This document shows, piece after piece, positions 1 through 11,800 of a stretch of DNA of 64,000 nucleotides. The position numbers were made by a program, and so were the translations under genes. Source of the DNA: Isoetes taiwanensis (lineage: Eukaryota > Streptophyta > Lycopodiopsida > Isoetales > Isoetaceae); the NCBI GenBank assembly GCA_021234155.1, contig JAJEKV010000051.1, positions 8,638,105 to 8,702,104 of the forward strand, written 5' to 3'. Under the pieces are notes generated by a model that was not told where the DNA came from, searched no databases, and worked only from the letters and a program-made list of their open reading frames with translations. Numbering within the stretch: position 1 is the stretch's first letter; each line of letters begins with the position of its first letter.

Positions 1-2
1 CT

Positions 3-131
3 ATTGTTATAAATGGGCCTCCTTGTACAAGAGACTTTGACTTCACACAAAGCATAGAAGTGTGGAAAAATAAGGCTGAGAATCGTGGTCGTATTATCTA
101 CTCTGGACAACCAAGTCGCTATTTAGCTTAG
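3..131 (+). CDS. C-terminal tail of an unidentified gene, cut by the window start
   Basis: An open frame runs from the first bases to a TAG stop at 129-131, giving about 42 residues rich in charged and aromatic residues and ending in GQPSRYLA. It is followed by AT-rich DNA that looks like a 3' untranslated region. I do not recognise the family. Too little is in the window to exclude chance, so this is weak. Confidence 0.25.
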   Translation: MVINGPPCTRDFDFTQSIEVWKNKAENRGRIIYSGQPSRYLA

Positions 132-302
132 TGGACTTTTTGAAGGGAAATTTTTGTGGAATGTAGTATCTTTGCGATGCCATTTTATAATACATATATT
201 TATCATAAAAAACTTGGCTTTTTGTCACTTTGTTTGTATTGTTGTCTAATTTTTTGGTTTAAGGCATTTTTTCGATAGATTTAATTAGTTACAGGATTTG
301 CA

Positions 303-426
303 GATTGAAAAAATTATAATCCAATACCCTTAAATATTATTAGGCATTTTCACTAGTGGAGGGAGTTTCTAATTTCGAACTTTGGGCCTTGACATAATCG
401 TACCGATTGAAAAAATTATAATCTAA
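303..426. repeat. 102-bp tandem duplication that was the Harbinger target
   Basis: The unit beginning GATTGAAAAAATTATAATC starts at 303 and again at 405, a spacing of 102 bp. The second unit is cut at 426 and resumes on the far side of the transposon at 14243, continuing to about 14332. The empty site was therefore two tandem copies with the transposon in the second. The first copy reads CAA where the occupied copy reads TAA, the target triplet. Confidence 0.8.
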
Positions 427-429
427 GGG

Positions 430-830
430 TACCTTCGCACTCGCCGTTAAGTTAGGAATAAGTTAATTTTTTTTAACTGCCAGTTAAACTTATAAGAGAG
501 TGTTATGTTCGCACCAAGACTAAGTTAAGTTTCCGTTAAGACTTTAACCTAACGGAAGCTAGTTAAATCCTTTCAGACTAGAACAAGTTAGGTTATTTTT
601 TTTTAACTTAACAGTAAAATAAAAATGTGTTCGCACCTGCCTTAGTTAAGTTAGTGCTAACTTAATGCTAACGGCAATCTTTTCGCATACGTGCCTATTA
701 AGTTAGAGTCTAACTTAATGCTAACGGCAATGGCTTCGCACATTCATCCATTAGGTTATTTTTTTTTTTTAACTTAATGATAACGGCAATACCTTCGCAC
801 ATACCTCCGTTAAGTTTTATTTTTGTTTTC
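430..830. repeat. Harbinger left subterminal repeat cluster
   Basis: At least five degenerate copies of a block containing a TTCGCA motif plus TTAAGTTAG or its complement CTAACTTAA and AACGGCAAT lie between 430 and 830. Such subterminal clusters are typical transposase or Myb-partner binding regions in DNA transposons; that role is inferred here. The matching right-end cluster (13983-14240) is looser. Confidence 0.6.
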
Positions 831-837
831 TATTAAG

Positions 838-1010
838 TGCTTCAAACAATTGTCCTCTTCTTATGCCATTAACAAATTAACATACGAACTCATAACCATC
901 ATGATATCATGCACTTGTTGATCATATTCCATCGCATTAAAACACTACATAATCAACTTGTAATTCAAAGCTTATCATTGAATTCAAAGCCTACCATTGT
1001 CATTCAAAAC
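838..1010 (-). pseudogene. Duplicated 5' end of the Harbinger transposase gene
   Basis: This stretch is a diverged copy of 2387-2560, which spans the start and first codons of the transposase exon 1. Shared blocks include AACCATCATGATATCATGC and CAATTGTCCTCTTCTT. It lies downstream of the transposase stop and in the same orientation, so it is a dead partial copy made by internal duplication. Confidence 0.7.
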
Positions 1011-1040
1011 TTTTCTAGTCAATTTTGTAAGAGACAATTA

Positions 1041-2510
1041 TCAAGTGAAGACTATATATTCAGTTAATGTGCGGCGGATCTCCACACCCAATTCATATGG
1101 GTCTGGATCAGTGTTCGCACGTGGTTCTTCTGCTTCATCTGCCTCATTCTCCTCGATCTCTTCTTCTTCTCCTCGTCTTATTCGCCACTGCCTTACTTGC
1201 TCCAACTCTTCCTCAATATCTGCCTCACCAATATCAATAAGCAGATTATGGAGAATACAACATGCGTGAGTAAGTGTTGGAACATTCTCCGGCTTCATCT
1301 TAAGTTTCGTATCGAGACATCGGAACTTGCACTTTAATAGCCCGAACGTTTGCTCCACATATAACCTTCCCTGCGCCAACTTCTTATTGAAGATGTTCTC
1401 TACATTTCAAAACGAATTGCATTAGAACATGAATTGAAATTAAAACAAAACATAAACTATTAACCAATACCAGCATATGATAAAAGTTGAGCATCCCCTT
1501 CATATGGTGTGATCAACCAAGGAGAGCAATGATAGCCTTTGTCTCCTAAGAAATAGGGTCTCAATTCTCTATGGTCGATGCTCATGATAGGACTTTGCAA
1601 GATTTGACGTTCTTGGATCCTCCTTGCTATCCCTGAATTTCTTAACACTCGTACATCATGCACTGATCCCGGGTACCCACAAAATATGTCTAGAAACCTT
1701 CTTTTTGTATCAACAATAGCTTGCATGATAATGCTAAATCTACATTTCCTATCATAATAATCCAATCCAGCAGGACCACATGGTTGCAATATTTCGAAGT
1801 GCGTGCAATCTATGGCACCAACTGAAAAGGTTTATACACAATTAGTTTTTACTGTAATCAAGCAAAATAAGTAACTTGAACTAGAAATGAATTATAATTG
1901 AAATACCTGCATTTGGAAGCTTTGAAACTTGTTGAAACCCAGCTATCACTTCTAATAATTGGTCACCTGTTGGAAATACTATCTTATGTCCAAAAACTTT
2001 CACAATGGCTTTGCATACTTCCATGACGATCATATGAGCCGTGCTCTCTCCAATGCCAAACTTTTCAGATAGTGCCAGGTAATCACAACCTTTGAAAAGC
2101 TTGTAAAGACAACAAGCTACACGTACATTAACGGGAACGGCTTTTCTATAATGTGTATCTTTTTTCTCAATCTCATCCTGGAGACTATTGCAAAGAAACA
2201 TGAACGTAGATTTTTTCATTCTAAACTTTTTTTGCCATCTACGATCATCATAATAAGACATTAGGAATCGGTCAAACCACGTAAAACTTCTCGGTTCCAC
2301 CCACCATCTACCTTCAGTAGAAACATCCGCACAAGAAATCTCCACATGGCCATGTGTTCTCAAGATATTCATCTGATCATCTATTAAACGGTTCAAGCAA
2401 TTGTCCTCTTCTTGTGTCATGAACAAATTAACATATGAACCCATAACCATCATGATATCATGCGCTTGTTGATCATCTTCCATGTCACTAAAACGCTGCA
2501 CAGTGCACAA
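1041..2510 (-). CDS. HARBI1-like DDE transposase, apparently intact
   Basis: This is the catalytic protein of PIF/Harbinger transposons, a DDE nuclease that cuts and joins element ends. Three exons are read: 2510-1907, 1821-1471 and 1399-1041, all with GT/AG borders. Phases agree and the total is 1314 nt (437 residues plus stop), near the usual family length. The first exon gives the helix-turn-helix region (around residues 100-195, including LALSEKFGIGESTAHMIV). Exon 2 opens with the first catalytic Asp in GAIDCTH and carries the second in GSVHD and a GDKGYHCSPWLITP block. Exon 3 has the catalytic Glu in YVEQTFGLLKCKFR and an acidic tail. The start at 2510 is one choice; Met at 2480 (MEDDQQ) is equally possible. 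No internal stop or frameshift is visible, so this copy may be functional. Confidence 0.85.
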
Positions 2511-2821
2511 TTTTAGTCAGTTTGTTAGTGGAAGCTTATCATTGGATGATCCATAATACAACATTCAACAAGCTCATTCATATCATAAAAGCTCATTCAA
2601 CAATCATAAAAACTCATTCAAAGCTTATCATTAAATGCTATATAATGCAAAAATCATAAAAGCTCGTTCATAAAGTTTTATATTTTGAAGCCCAGTTAAC
2701 ATGAAAGAGTTTTCAAAATTTCAAAGTTTTAACAATAGTTTTGCATTTCAGATTTTACAAGAGAAATTTCAGATTTCTAATCAAATCTTTCTCCTCCAAT
2801 GGCCATTCCATAGTGGGCAAT

Positions 2822-5800
2822 TCAACCTGCAAAAACAATTTCGTGTTAGAATAGTAAAATTCTCATATGCGCATTAGAGGATGAATGAAGAGACAAACCT
2901 GAATTTGGTGGGCGAAATGATGCTTCTTTGGTTGAAAAGTAGCTGCCCATTTTCTCGAACGCCCCCGCCATCGCTCCCACTAAAGTACGTTGTAGCTCAA
3001 GCTTCTCTTTTTCCACTTCTAATGTTTTCACAAAGTGGCTTTCCATCATTTCTATCATTTCCTTGTTATTTTCTGCCATCGTCTTGGATAAAGAGCTAGT
3101 ATTACTCGCTCTACGTTTTCCAGACGAGGCTTCTTCACCAATACCATGGGGATGATGATCCCCCTCACTAGTACCTCTACTAGTGTCAGCAGTGTGCATT
3201 GGTTCCACGTTAGGCCGACTTGATTGAAAAGAATCAAACATATTATAAATGGCCTCATCAAGAATAGGGAGGTTAAAGTTTTTCTTTTCACTCCTTGACA
3301 AAGAAAAGTATTCTGGCATCCCTGTCCTCTTGCTAAAATCATGGATTGTTTTATACTCACCAATCAAATTTTCGTATTTAGCACGACATCCATTTGCGTC
3401 CCTATCAGTATAGCCATTTTCTATCATTCTATTAGCAATCTTTTTCCATCTAATAATGGCAGATTCCATCTTGTCACGCGCTGATGATGCCTCTAACATC
3501 ATCCATTCCTCCTTTTTAAGTTCGACAAGAAATTTGGTCTCTTCAAGAGACCAATTTCTTGACCTCTTTCGTTTGGAGGATGGCGTAGAGGTATTACTTA
3601 GTTCCTAAATTAGACCAAAACCAGTCCTAAATCAGTCTTAAAAAATCAGACCAAAACTAATTCCAAAAATCAGTCCTAAATCAGTCCTAAAAATCAGACC
3701 AAAGCCCTTATATTCTAAAATCAAATCCTAAAAATCAGTCCTAAAATACAAAAAGATTCTTACCTGTTCTTCAATAAGGGGATCTTGAAATTGTTGCGCA
3801 TCACCCACACCAAATCCTCTCCCATGAGCTTGAACATAACCATCATTAGTGAGAGCACCCTGGATGCAAAATCATGACGCCAAATTATTCAAAGCCATTG
3901 CATCAATAGTTCTAAGTTACTCTAAACATTTCTTAAAAGATTTGTCCATTTCTCCACCACTAAAACAAATATAGAGAACAAAACCTTTAAAAAAGCATCA
4001 TGCTATTCAGTTCCCTTTAAACCAAATGCATGCTTACTCGTTATTTGGAAAAGTGAAAGGTTGAAATGTTACCTTTATCTGAACTGTGCTTAGCTGCTCT
4101 TACTTAAAGAACTATCATAAAGAACTGTGCTTAGCTGCTCTTACTTGAGTTCTAACAATTATAAGAACTGTCCTATCATAAAGAACTGTCCAGTAGCAAT
4201 AAGAATTTTGCTAAAATCGATGTACAAAGTAAAAAGCCATTCAAGGCTGACAGCAGGAGCAAACTCCCTTTCTAATTTAAGCAATGCAAAATTGTGTCTT
4301 TTTTTGTGATAAATCCTTTTGACAATTATATAATTTCCAAATGTTATGCCATGGATAAATGCTGATTATGTTGGAAGTCTGCATCGAAGTTTTGGTTACA
4401 GTAACTGCATATGAGACAGGGCCATAGCCATGTTTTTCTTCCAAGTTCCTCACAAAAAACCTCACATTCCTTCAATTCATGCATATGTTCCTTATGATCG
4501 GAAGTGGATAAAAACTCGGGCCTTTCAACACCTGAAGAAACTTGCAGGCCAACCAAGCTGAAACTGTTTAGAACAATATTGAATGCGTTGTGAAGCATTA
4601 GTTAACGCCAATGTACATATTGCTAGCGCTTGGTTACATCTGTGGCCTGTTGGCTTGTCGATTAATTTTGCAGCTTTCATCAACCAAGAAATGTCATAAG
4701 ATTTATGAAGGGGATGATGGGACGGTTGTTTAATATTTACTCGTGCTTCTGAATGCGCCTCAATACTTTATCGTCACCTTGTATAGCTGCTATAGCCTAT
4801 TTTTATTGGCTGAGTACTTTTTACAACAGAGTGTTTCTTTGGCTTGTGCCGCCTTAAAAGTAAAACGTATCTATCTTAACAGTGAGGTGGATGTTTTTGT
4901 GCTTCCACGATTGGCCTTTTGTAATGAAAGCAGGCATTGCATGGTTCTTAACTGAATGATGGCAAGCCAGGATAAAGTTTGTAAGACAAAAACTTGGCTC
5001 TAAAACATCCTGGAGTCCATGTGTGACGAGGATAAAGTTGGTAAGACAAAATCTTGGCTTTAAAACGTCGACGAGTAGAAATGGTTGGCATTCTTGGCTT
5101 CAAATCCCACCTGGAATATATTTCCCATTTTATTATTGTTACCGGAAAAAGCTGATCACACTCCATTGGCTCGCATGAAGATTTGCTCCTCACTCCACCA
5201 TACAAACTAGAGTTTGCCCAAAGGGGAATTCTAGCCTAGTGTGAGCCTAGTATGTGAACTCATATTTTATGTCCATTCAATGTGCTGAAGATCTTTGTTT
5301 ATATTTGACAGGGAATGCTGCAACACAATACCTGGTACATTTTTCTTTGTTAGCATCAGTACTTGGTCTTGCATCAGCAATGTCAGGATTCTGGTATCAG
5401 AGGAGACAAGAAAGTCATGCTGCAGCATGTGCAACTGCTCTCATTGCTTTGGTTGTTGCACTTCTTGCTTTTGGGTAAGTGAAACAGGCCGTCTCTTGAA
5501 TTTCTTGTCATTTTTGAGCTCTGCACGAACTTTTCTGTTCAAAGATCATATTTCTGATTACAAGAGAACATTATGTGCTTTGCAAGGACAGCAGATGCAT
5601 AACAAAAATACCCCCAGTGATAATGATGATTATTATACAATCCAAAGCCAAGCTCTGCAGCAGGGTCTGCTGCAGAATTTTTACTGATTAGTCCTCCCCA
5701 TATGCTGTCATATGCAATAGAATTGGCACGAAATGTTCCATTTAACCAGGGAGTGATAGCCTGAACAAGAAACAACCGAACCTTTTTCACAAGCTTGAAG

Positions 5801-8800
5801 CATCCAATTTCTTCTGCAATCAATGCCATCCTTGCTGCCCTTGCAAAGACATTAGCTAGTCCAATAGCTATCATCTCTTTGTTCCCATCAAGATGGTAAC
5901 CCCTGAGAAATGCAAATGTCCTTCCAACAGCAATGGCTTCCATTAGAGCAACCAAAGCACCCATAGCCCCAATCTTTACGGCAGATAAGACAAGAGGGCC
6001 ATGGAAAATAAGTTTGTGAAGAGATGACGGATTAACTCCTTTAGGCTGGTGGCCAATAATTCGAAGATGAGAATAAGCATGAGTTAACCAGACACAGAGT
6101 GTACTCATGATGATACAGAGTGTACTCATGATAACACCAAATGTAGATTCTTTAATTACAGTGCTCGAGTCTGCCATAAAGGATGCTCGAGCAGTGGTGA
6201 AAAATGGTGGCAGCAAAATCATTTTGGCGGACTTTTCCAGTGATTACAGACTACATTTGACGACGAGACCTATGCAGATAACAATGCAACATTCATTCAA
6301 TCAGATGCTATAATCCATTAACCTGCTGACCTGTTCACTAAGATTTGGATCTGGACCCTCAACGTCATCTGCCGCACAATCCCTTGCAGTAATCCACGCA
6401 TTAGAAGTTCCACGACCTCGACCACCAGCATGCACGATCTGAGGATTAAACAATTGGATGCTTAGAAAAGAAACAATTGGATGGCCAGAACTAAACAATT
6501 GGCATCTTTATAAATTGAAAAGAACAAGCTGAGCTGACCATCTTCCATCTTATATATGACTAGAAAAAGTGCCCAGCGTTGCTGGGCTATAATGCATGCA
6601 ATATTAGAAAAAAGACATGCCAAAAATTAAATTTATTGAAAAGGCCAATTGAACTTGAGAATCTAAATAAATATAAATATATAAGAAAGATTATTTAGGC
6701 CAGACCTTGGAAAACTTCATGCCTTCTACAATGTTCTTTGCAACATCTAGTTTAGAAAATCACAAAGATTTTCTACATTCTTTGATCCTAGACTTGCATC
6801 TTAGAACATAAAACATGATATTAAGCCCGAGCTAGTCGGTCAAATATTCCTACAATTTGTGGGTTTGATTGAATAGAATTTTCTTAATAGATTAATGGAG
6901 TCAAAGTACTATTATATATGTGTGCAAAAAAAATTATAACATTGTTAATTTAGGGGAGCTCATTTTGCACGACCTTTGGACTTGTTCACGACCTTGTAGA
7001 TAGCATCTGCAAATAAAGATGAGAAATATGAGGCAAATAAGAAACTACCTAAGTTTTTGCCAATGCATATCTAATTTTCTGCCAATACAGTCTTTCCTCT
7101 AGCATAGCACACATGTGACTTGCCATTTTGATGATCACTTCCTCAAGGCCATTGTTTTCACTATGGCCATGCCGAAATAATATAAACACAAATATTTAAA
7201 ATCACGAGGACCTCGCCGAGGAAATCCACCTGCCCAAATAAGATTATGGAATGGAAGCATCCACCAAAGATATCAACGCTCAAAAGGTTAACTCCGCACA
7301 TACTTTCCTTCGCATAATCGATCAACTAACATCTACGACTTCAATTGCTTTCGGTTTTAAGACTATACTTATTCCTAAAAGACAAGTTAGTAAGTTGATA
7401 GCACAAACAGTTTTACAAACCCCAACTTGACAAATCCAACCCTTTGCGGTTCAATCGGCTAAATACGTTGAATCTATTGAATCCATGCCCCGACAACTAT
7501 ATTCCCATTGGAGATGATTATACGAACAAATTTTTTAAAGCTCTCCGGTTTCAATCCACAAAGGGCATTTCATATTCATGACTAATGATGTGTATGGCAC
7601 AAAAAAATTGGAAGCTTCACCTTTTCTCTTGTAGAGAGACAAAACCACGCCAAACCCAACCTTACATATGCATTTTCCCTCAAATATATTTTACTTATCA
7701 CATGGAGAAACCTCCAAGCTGCCTAGAGCTGGTGGATGCTAGAAACCTAGAAGCTAGTATACCAGTCCCTATAACCGGCATTTCCAAAGCACCGGAATCC
7801 CAGCCTTTGAGCCTATTTCTTGCCATAGAATGCAAATGTAAAACAAATAAGAATTTAGAAGACAATAGCTGCAAGAGAATCACATGGTTATTAGCACACA
7901 TTTCAATCTTATATGCTGGTAACTTATAGCAATTTTGTAATCACGAAAATCAATGCAAATACATTTGGGCGTCTAAAGAATGCAAATCCATGGAAGAAAC
8001 GACCAAGGAATGCTTTATCAAAGAGTAAAACTTGGACATTCAAAGCATAACCCAACGCATGCTTACCTCAGATTGCTACATCTTGGGCATACCAGTTTTG
8101 CATGATTCACATAAAGGCCGGGGTAATAAACAACCAACCCAATTTTTTCTTAAGATAGATAAATGCTCGGGCCTATGCGTATGGGGCAGATTTGGGCCCG
8201 AATTCCACCGCAGACGGGAGCAAATGGCGATCCCGGAAAGCATGGGCGCTGGTTCCTACCAAAGAATTTTCACCATTTAAGAACCAGCGGTTGGGTGCTT
8301 TCGGACAATTTTCCTGTTCTACCAATGCTACCATTGTTTCGAATGGGTGGGACCATTGATCCGTGCAAGAGTTTTCGGCTATAAAAATGTCGGCCTTTCG
8401 TCTGCGGGAGATTCTATAAATCTCCCATGATCCGAGGGTCCGGAAATAACAATAAAAAGTATAAGGATAAGGATAATGCTAAAGAAGTCGACAACAGTCG
8501 GTTTTCTAAATTAAAGATTGAAGCCTTAGTAATACAATCCATTATTTCAAGAATTCTTCTATGCAAATCTACTTCCCCATTAGCCATACCAAGGGATTGT
8601 GCGAGAAAACATGCTTAACACGTGGATAGATGGACGTAAGGTGATAGATAACAATACAGAGTATTAAAACCGTGTTTAACCAAAAAACATCACTATCTTC
8701 ACCAAACCAAAAGGAATAATAAGAAAAACATAAAGTACCGATTAATTCCAAGCCGGTAATAATCTTATAAATAAAGCAACACAGTAAACAAAGCGACCTA

Positions 8801-11800
8801 TATCTCAAACATACGCGTGTAGTAATCTCAAACCCGTCCAAGACCCATGTTTGCAACCACCTAGAAATGAGCATCCCGCCACTTAAAAGGAACAACACAA
8901 GTAAACCATCCATCTCTAGTCACTTCTTCTTTCCAAGAGGGTCTTTCTTTTCCACGGCTTTGATAACACCAATGACCCACGGTCGCCTCATGTCACGAAA
9001 CAACAAACCTAGCCAATGGAGGATATTCAAAGAAAAGTTTCCACAGTCATGGGCTTGGTTGGAATCATCTTAACAAAACCTCGCATCACCATTCTTCAAA
9101 AACTTGGGTTCCTTCTCAATCTCCTTTCCTCGACCGCGCCTACCTTGGTCAATCTCGAAAAAACTTGATCGCAATGTGAGAAGTGTGGCAATGCAAGATC
9201 CGCGCGCATAACCATTGCCAATCTGACTGGGTGATTCATAATAATAACTTTGAAAGCGGTGAAGTTTGCGGCTTCCTTTGCTTAGGGTCATTCTTGGAAT
9301 CGGATGCAACAAAACCACGTTTCAAATCCTTGACAAAGAACATTCTTCGATTGAATCCAACATTGTCACCGCGGAGCCTCCGGAGGGACTCATGATGCAT
9401 TTCCACGGACTTGACCTCGTGGTAAGTCCCGTGAGGCGCAAAAGTCACAACCATACCAGGCTTGAGAATACACTGTCTCAACTCTTCCCACCGGCAGTTC
9501 AATACCACCAATTTTGTAAACGTCCCGGTGGGAGACGCAGAGGCTTGTCGGAAGGTCTCTTGGGTTCTGTCCAAATGCGTCGGCCCCCTTGTACCAATCA
9601 AGGTTAGCGAACGTTCAATCATGTTGTCTCCCTCAAACCCCGCAATAGGAACAAATGGGATCTTGTCCGGGTTGTACCCAACTTTCTTCAAATATGAAGA
9701 CACTTCCTTGACAACCTCACTCCCAATGTGAATGCAAGGAGTGCATGCTCACAGGTCCGACCATCCTTAGAAATATCAGCCTCAAAACCTCCAGTTGTAG
9801 AATCAATAATCAAAATAGCACAATCACCAGAAATGCAAGAGAACTGCGTCGATCGGTTGGAAACAAAGAGTGTCAAATCGAGTGAACTTTACCCGTGAGG
9901 TTCCAAAGAATCATGTTCTTAATGAAATCACGATGCCCGGAGCATCAATAATTGATCTGATTGTACCGTGGTCTCAAACTTCCACAAGGCAATATCAATG
10001 GTCAATCGTAAAACACAGCCAAAAAAATAGCATATGCAAGTACATTATATCTTGGTAAATCGATGCCCCTGTTTGCATTAAAAATGTATTAAAAGTCGAC
10101 AATGGTCTTAAGTTTTGGCTCCTTATTGTCACAAAACCGCAACACGATCAAGTTGGTCATCCAAACCGTGGTTTACTTTGACAAGCGAAAAAAGATTGTA
10201 TGTCTCGGTGAGGGCTGAAGCAAAGATATCATTGTTGTAGTTTTCAATGCATGCACCAATTGTTGGAAGCACTTCATAATTTGATGGGTTGTAGAGCTAT
10301 CTAGACCGGTTGATATATTATCCATGAATAGGGTTCTTGCTGGCCCCACTACCATTTCTCCTGTAGAGATTCATGCACAAAATGATGGAGACAAAATTAA
10401 GTTCTATAAAGAACACTTTGAATCAAACATGTAATTGGTAAACAAAGTTAGTTAATAAAACGCTCAAGCGGATACACACTTTCGGTGTCGGCAAAATCCG
10501 GACCACAAAGAATATATGAAGCACTAAATCAACCAAAGCGGGCACAAAAAATACAATCTCGTAACAAAATGCAAATCATACGTACCTTTAATTCTTCAAC
10601 ACGAAAGGTCACGCCTCACGGCCATCCCAATGTTACGGGATTATGGATAGTTTCAAACCAATCGTAAAGAAGATATTTATTATGGAAGAATATGAGAGGT
10701 TTATCCTACTGCTGTCGAGCATTTACGGGGCACATGTAAGCATTTGCCAAATATAAGTGGCAAGTCAAGATCCATATAATAGATATTAAGGTGATAGTCC
10801 ATGCCTCCAACTCCCTGTCCCATTGTTATTTCTTATACACAATGAAACAAACAATACATACTGTGAGGAGCAATTAAAGTAAAGGGGCCCCGGCCAGCCA
10901 TTGTTGTATAGGCATCGAATTGTTGGGTGTCCCTCCTGCTGATAAGGCCCGGCTTATCACGGACTCAATAAGACATAAGTTAACATCCTAAGATACAACT
11001 CTTTAACAGTTTTGTCTTGTTAGTACCTAGAACAAGGGTAACTTCCTTATCGGGCTTTGCAAAGGGGAATCCATCCCTTCTCTAGGATGAATTATGAATG
11101 CTCCATGGATTGTTGCTCGAGCCATGCTATATGTGCATGCCACCGAGTGTCCCCTGTTTGGCCTTGAGTTGTGAAATTGTATAGGAAAGAGTTTCCGGTT
11201 GAATTGGACATTGTGTAATATATGCCACCCATCGAACCATCCCGAGCGGATTTGCCTCACTCCATGCCCATCAACACAAAAGTTAATATACACATCCATC
11301 TCAAATTGATGAGTATTTGGTAGTGTCTTACCAAAGAATGGTGATGTTATGTGGTGATAGATTATTGACCCTCGATAAGTACCCTATCTCCTTCATTTGC
11401 ATGGATCTCGGTCCGAGCGCCCATTTATCAGAAGGATTTCTAGTCATGCAGTAGTCTGGTAATGATCAGCATTGTCACCTATAAAATGCAAGAATTAACA
11501 CAAAAAAACTATGACACGATGAAAGAGATAAAACGAAATTGAGAAAGGGAGCACAAAGGCAAACATTAAACTCGTAATTCGATGATGGTCGCAAATGAAA
11601 AGCGAGAGAAACACAAGGATAACAAAGCATGTTGTGATAGACTCTTGTGCGCCCATGTTTGTTGGAATTGAGCAGGTTGTTTGATGAATGGGCCACAACT
11701 CGCTTTTTATAAGTTAGGCTAAACCGTGTAGTTGGAGCGTTCAAATCTATTGGGCAAGCACGGAATGCATCAAATCTAAGCTAGGCCTTGCCTACCTCAT

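Noticed and set aside
8569-8913. 114-codon hydrophobic minus-strand ORF
   Set aside because: It directly follows the eEF1A pseudogene stop, is T-rich, and reads like the 3' untranslated region; the hydrophobic residues are compositional.
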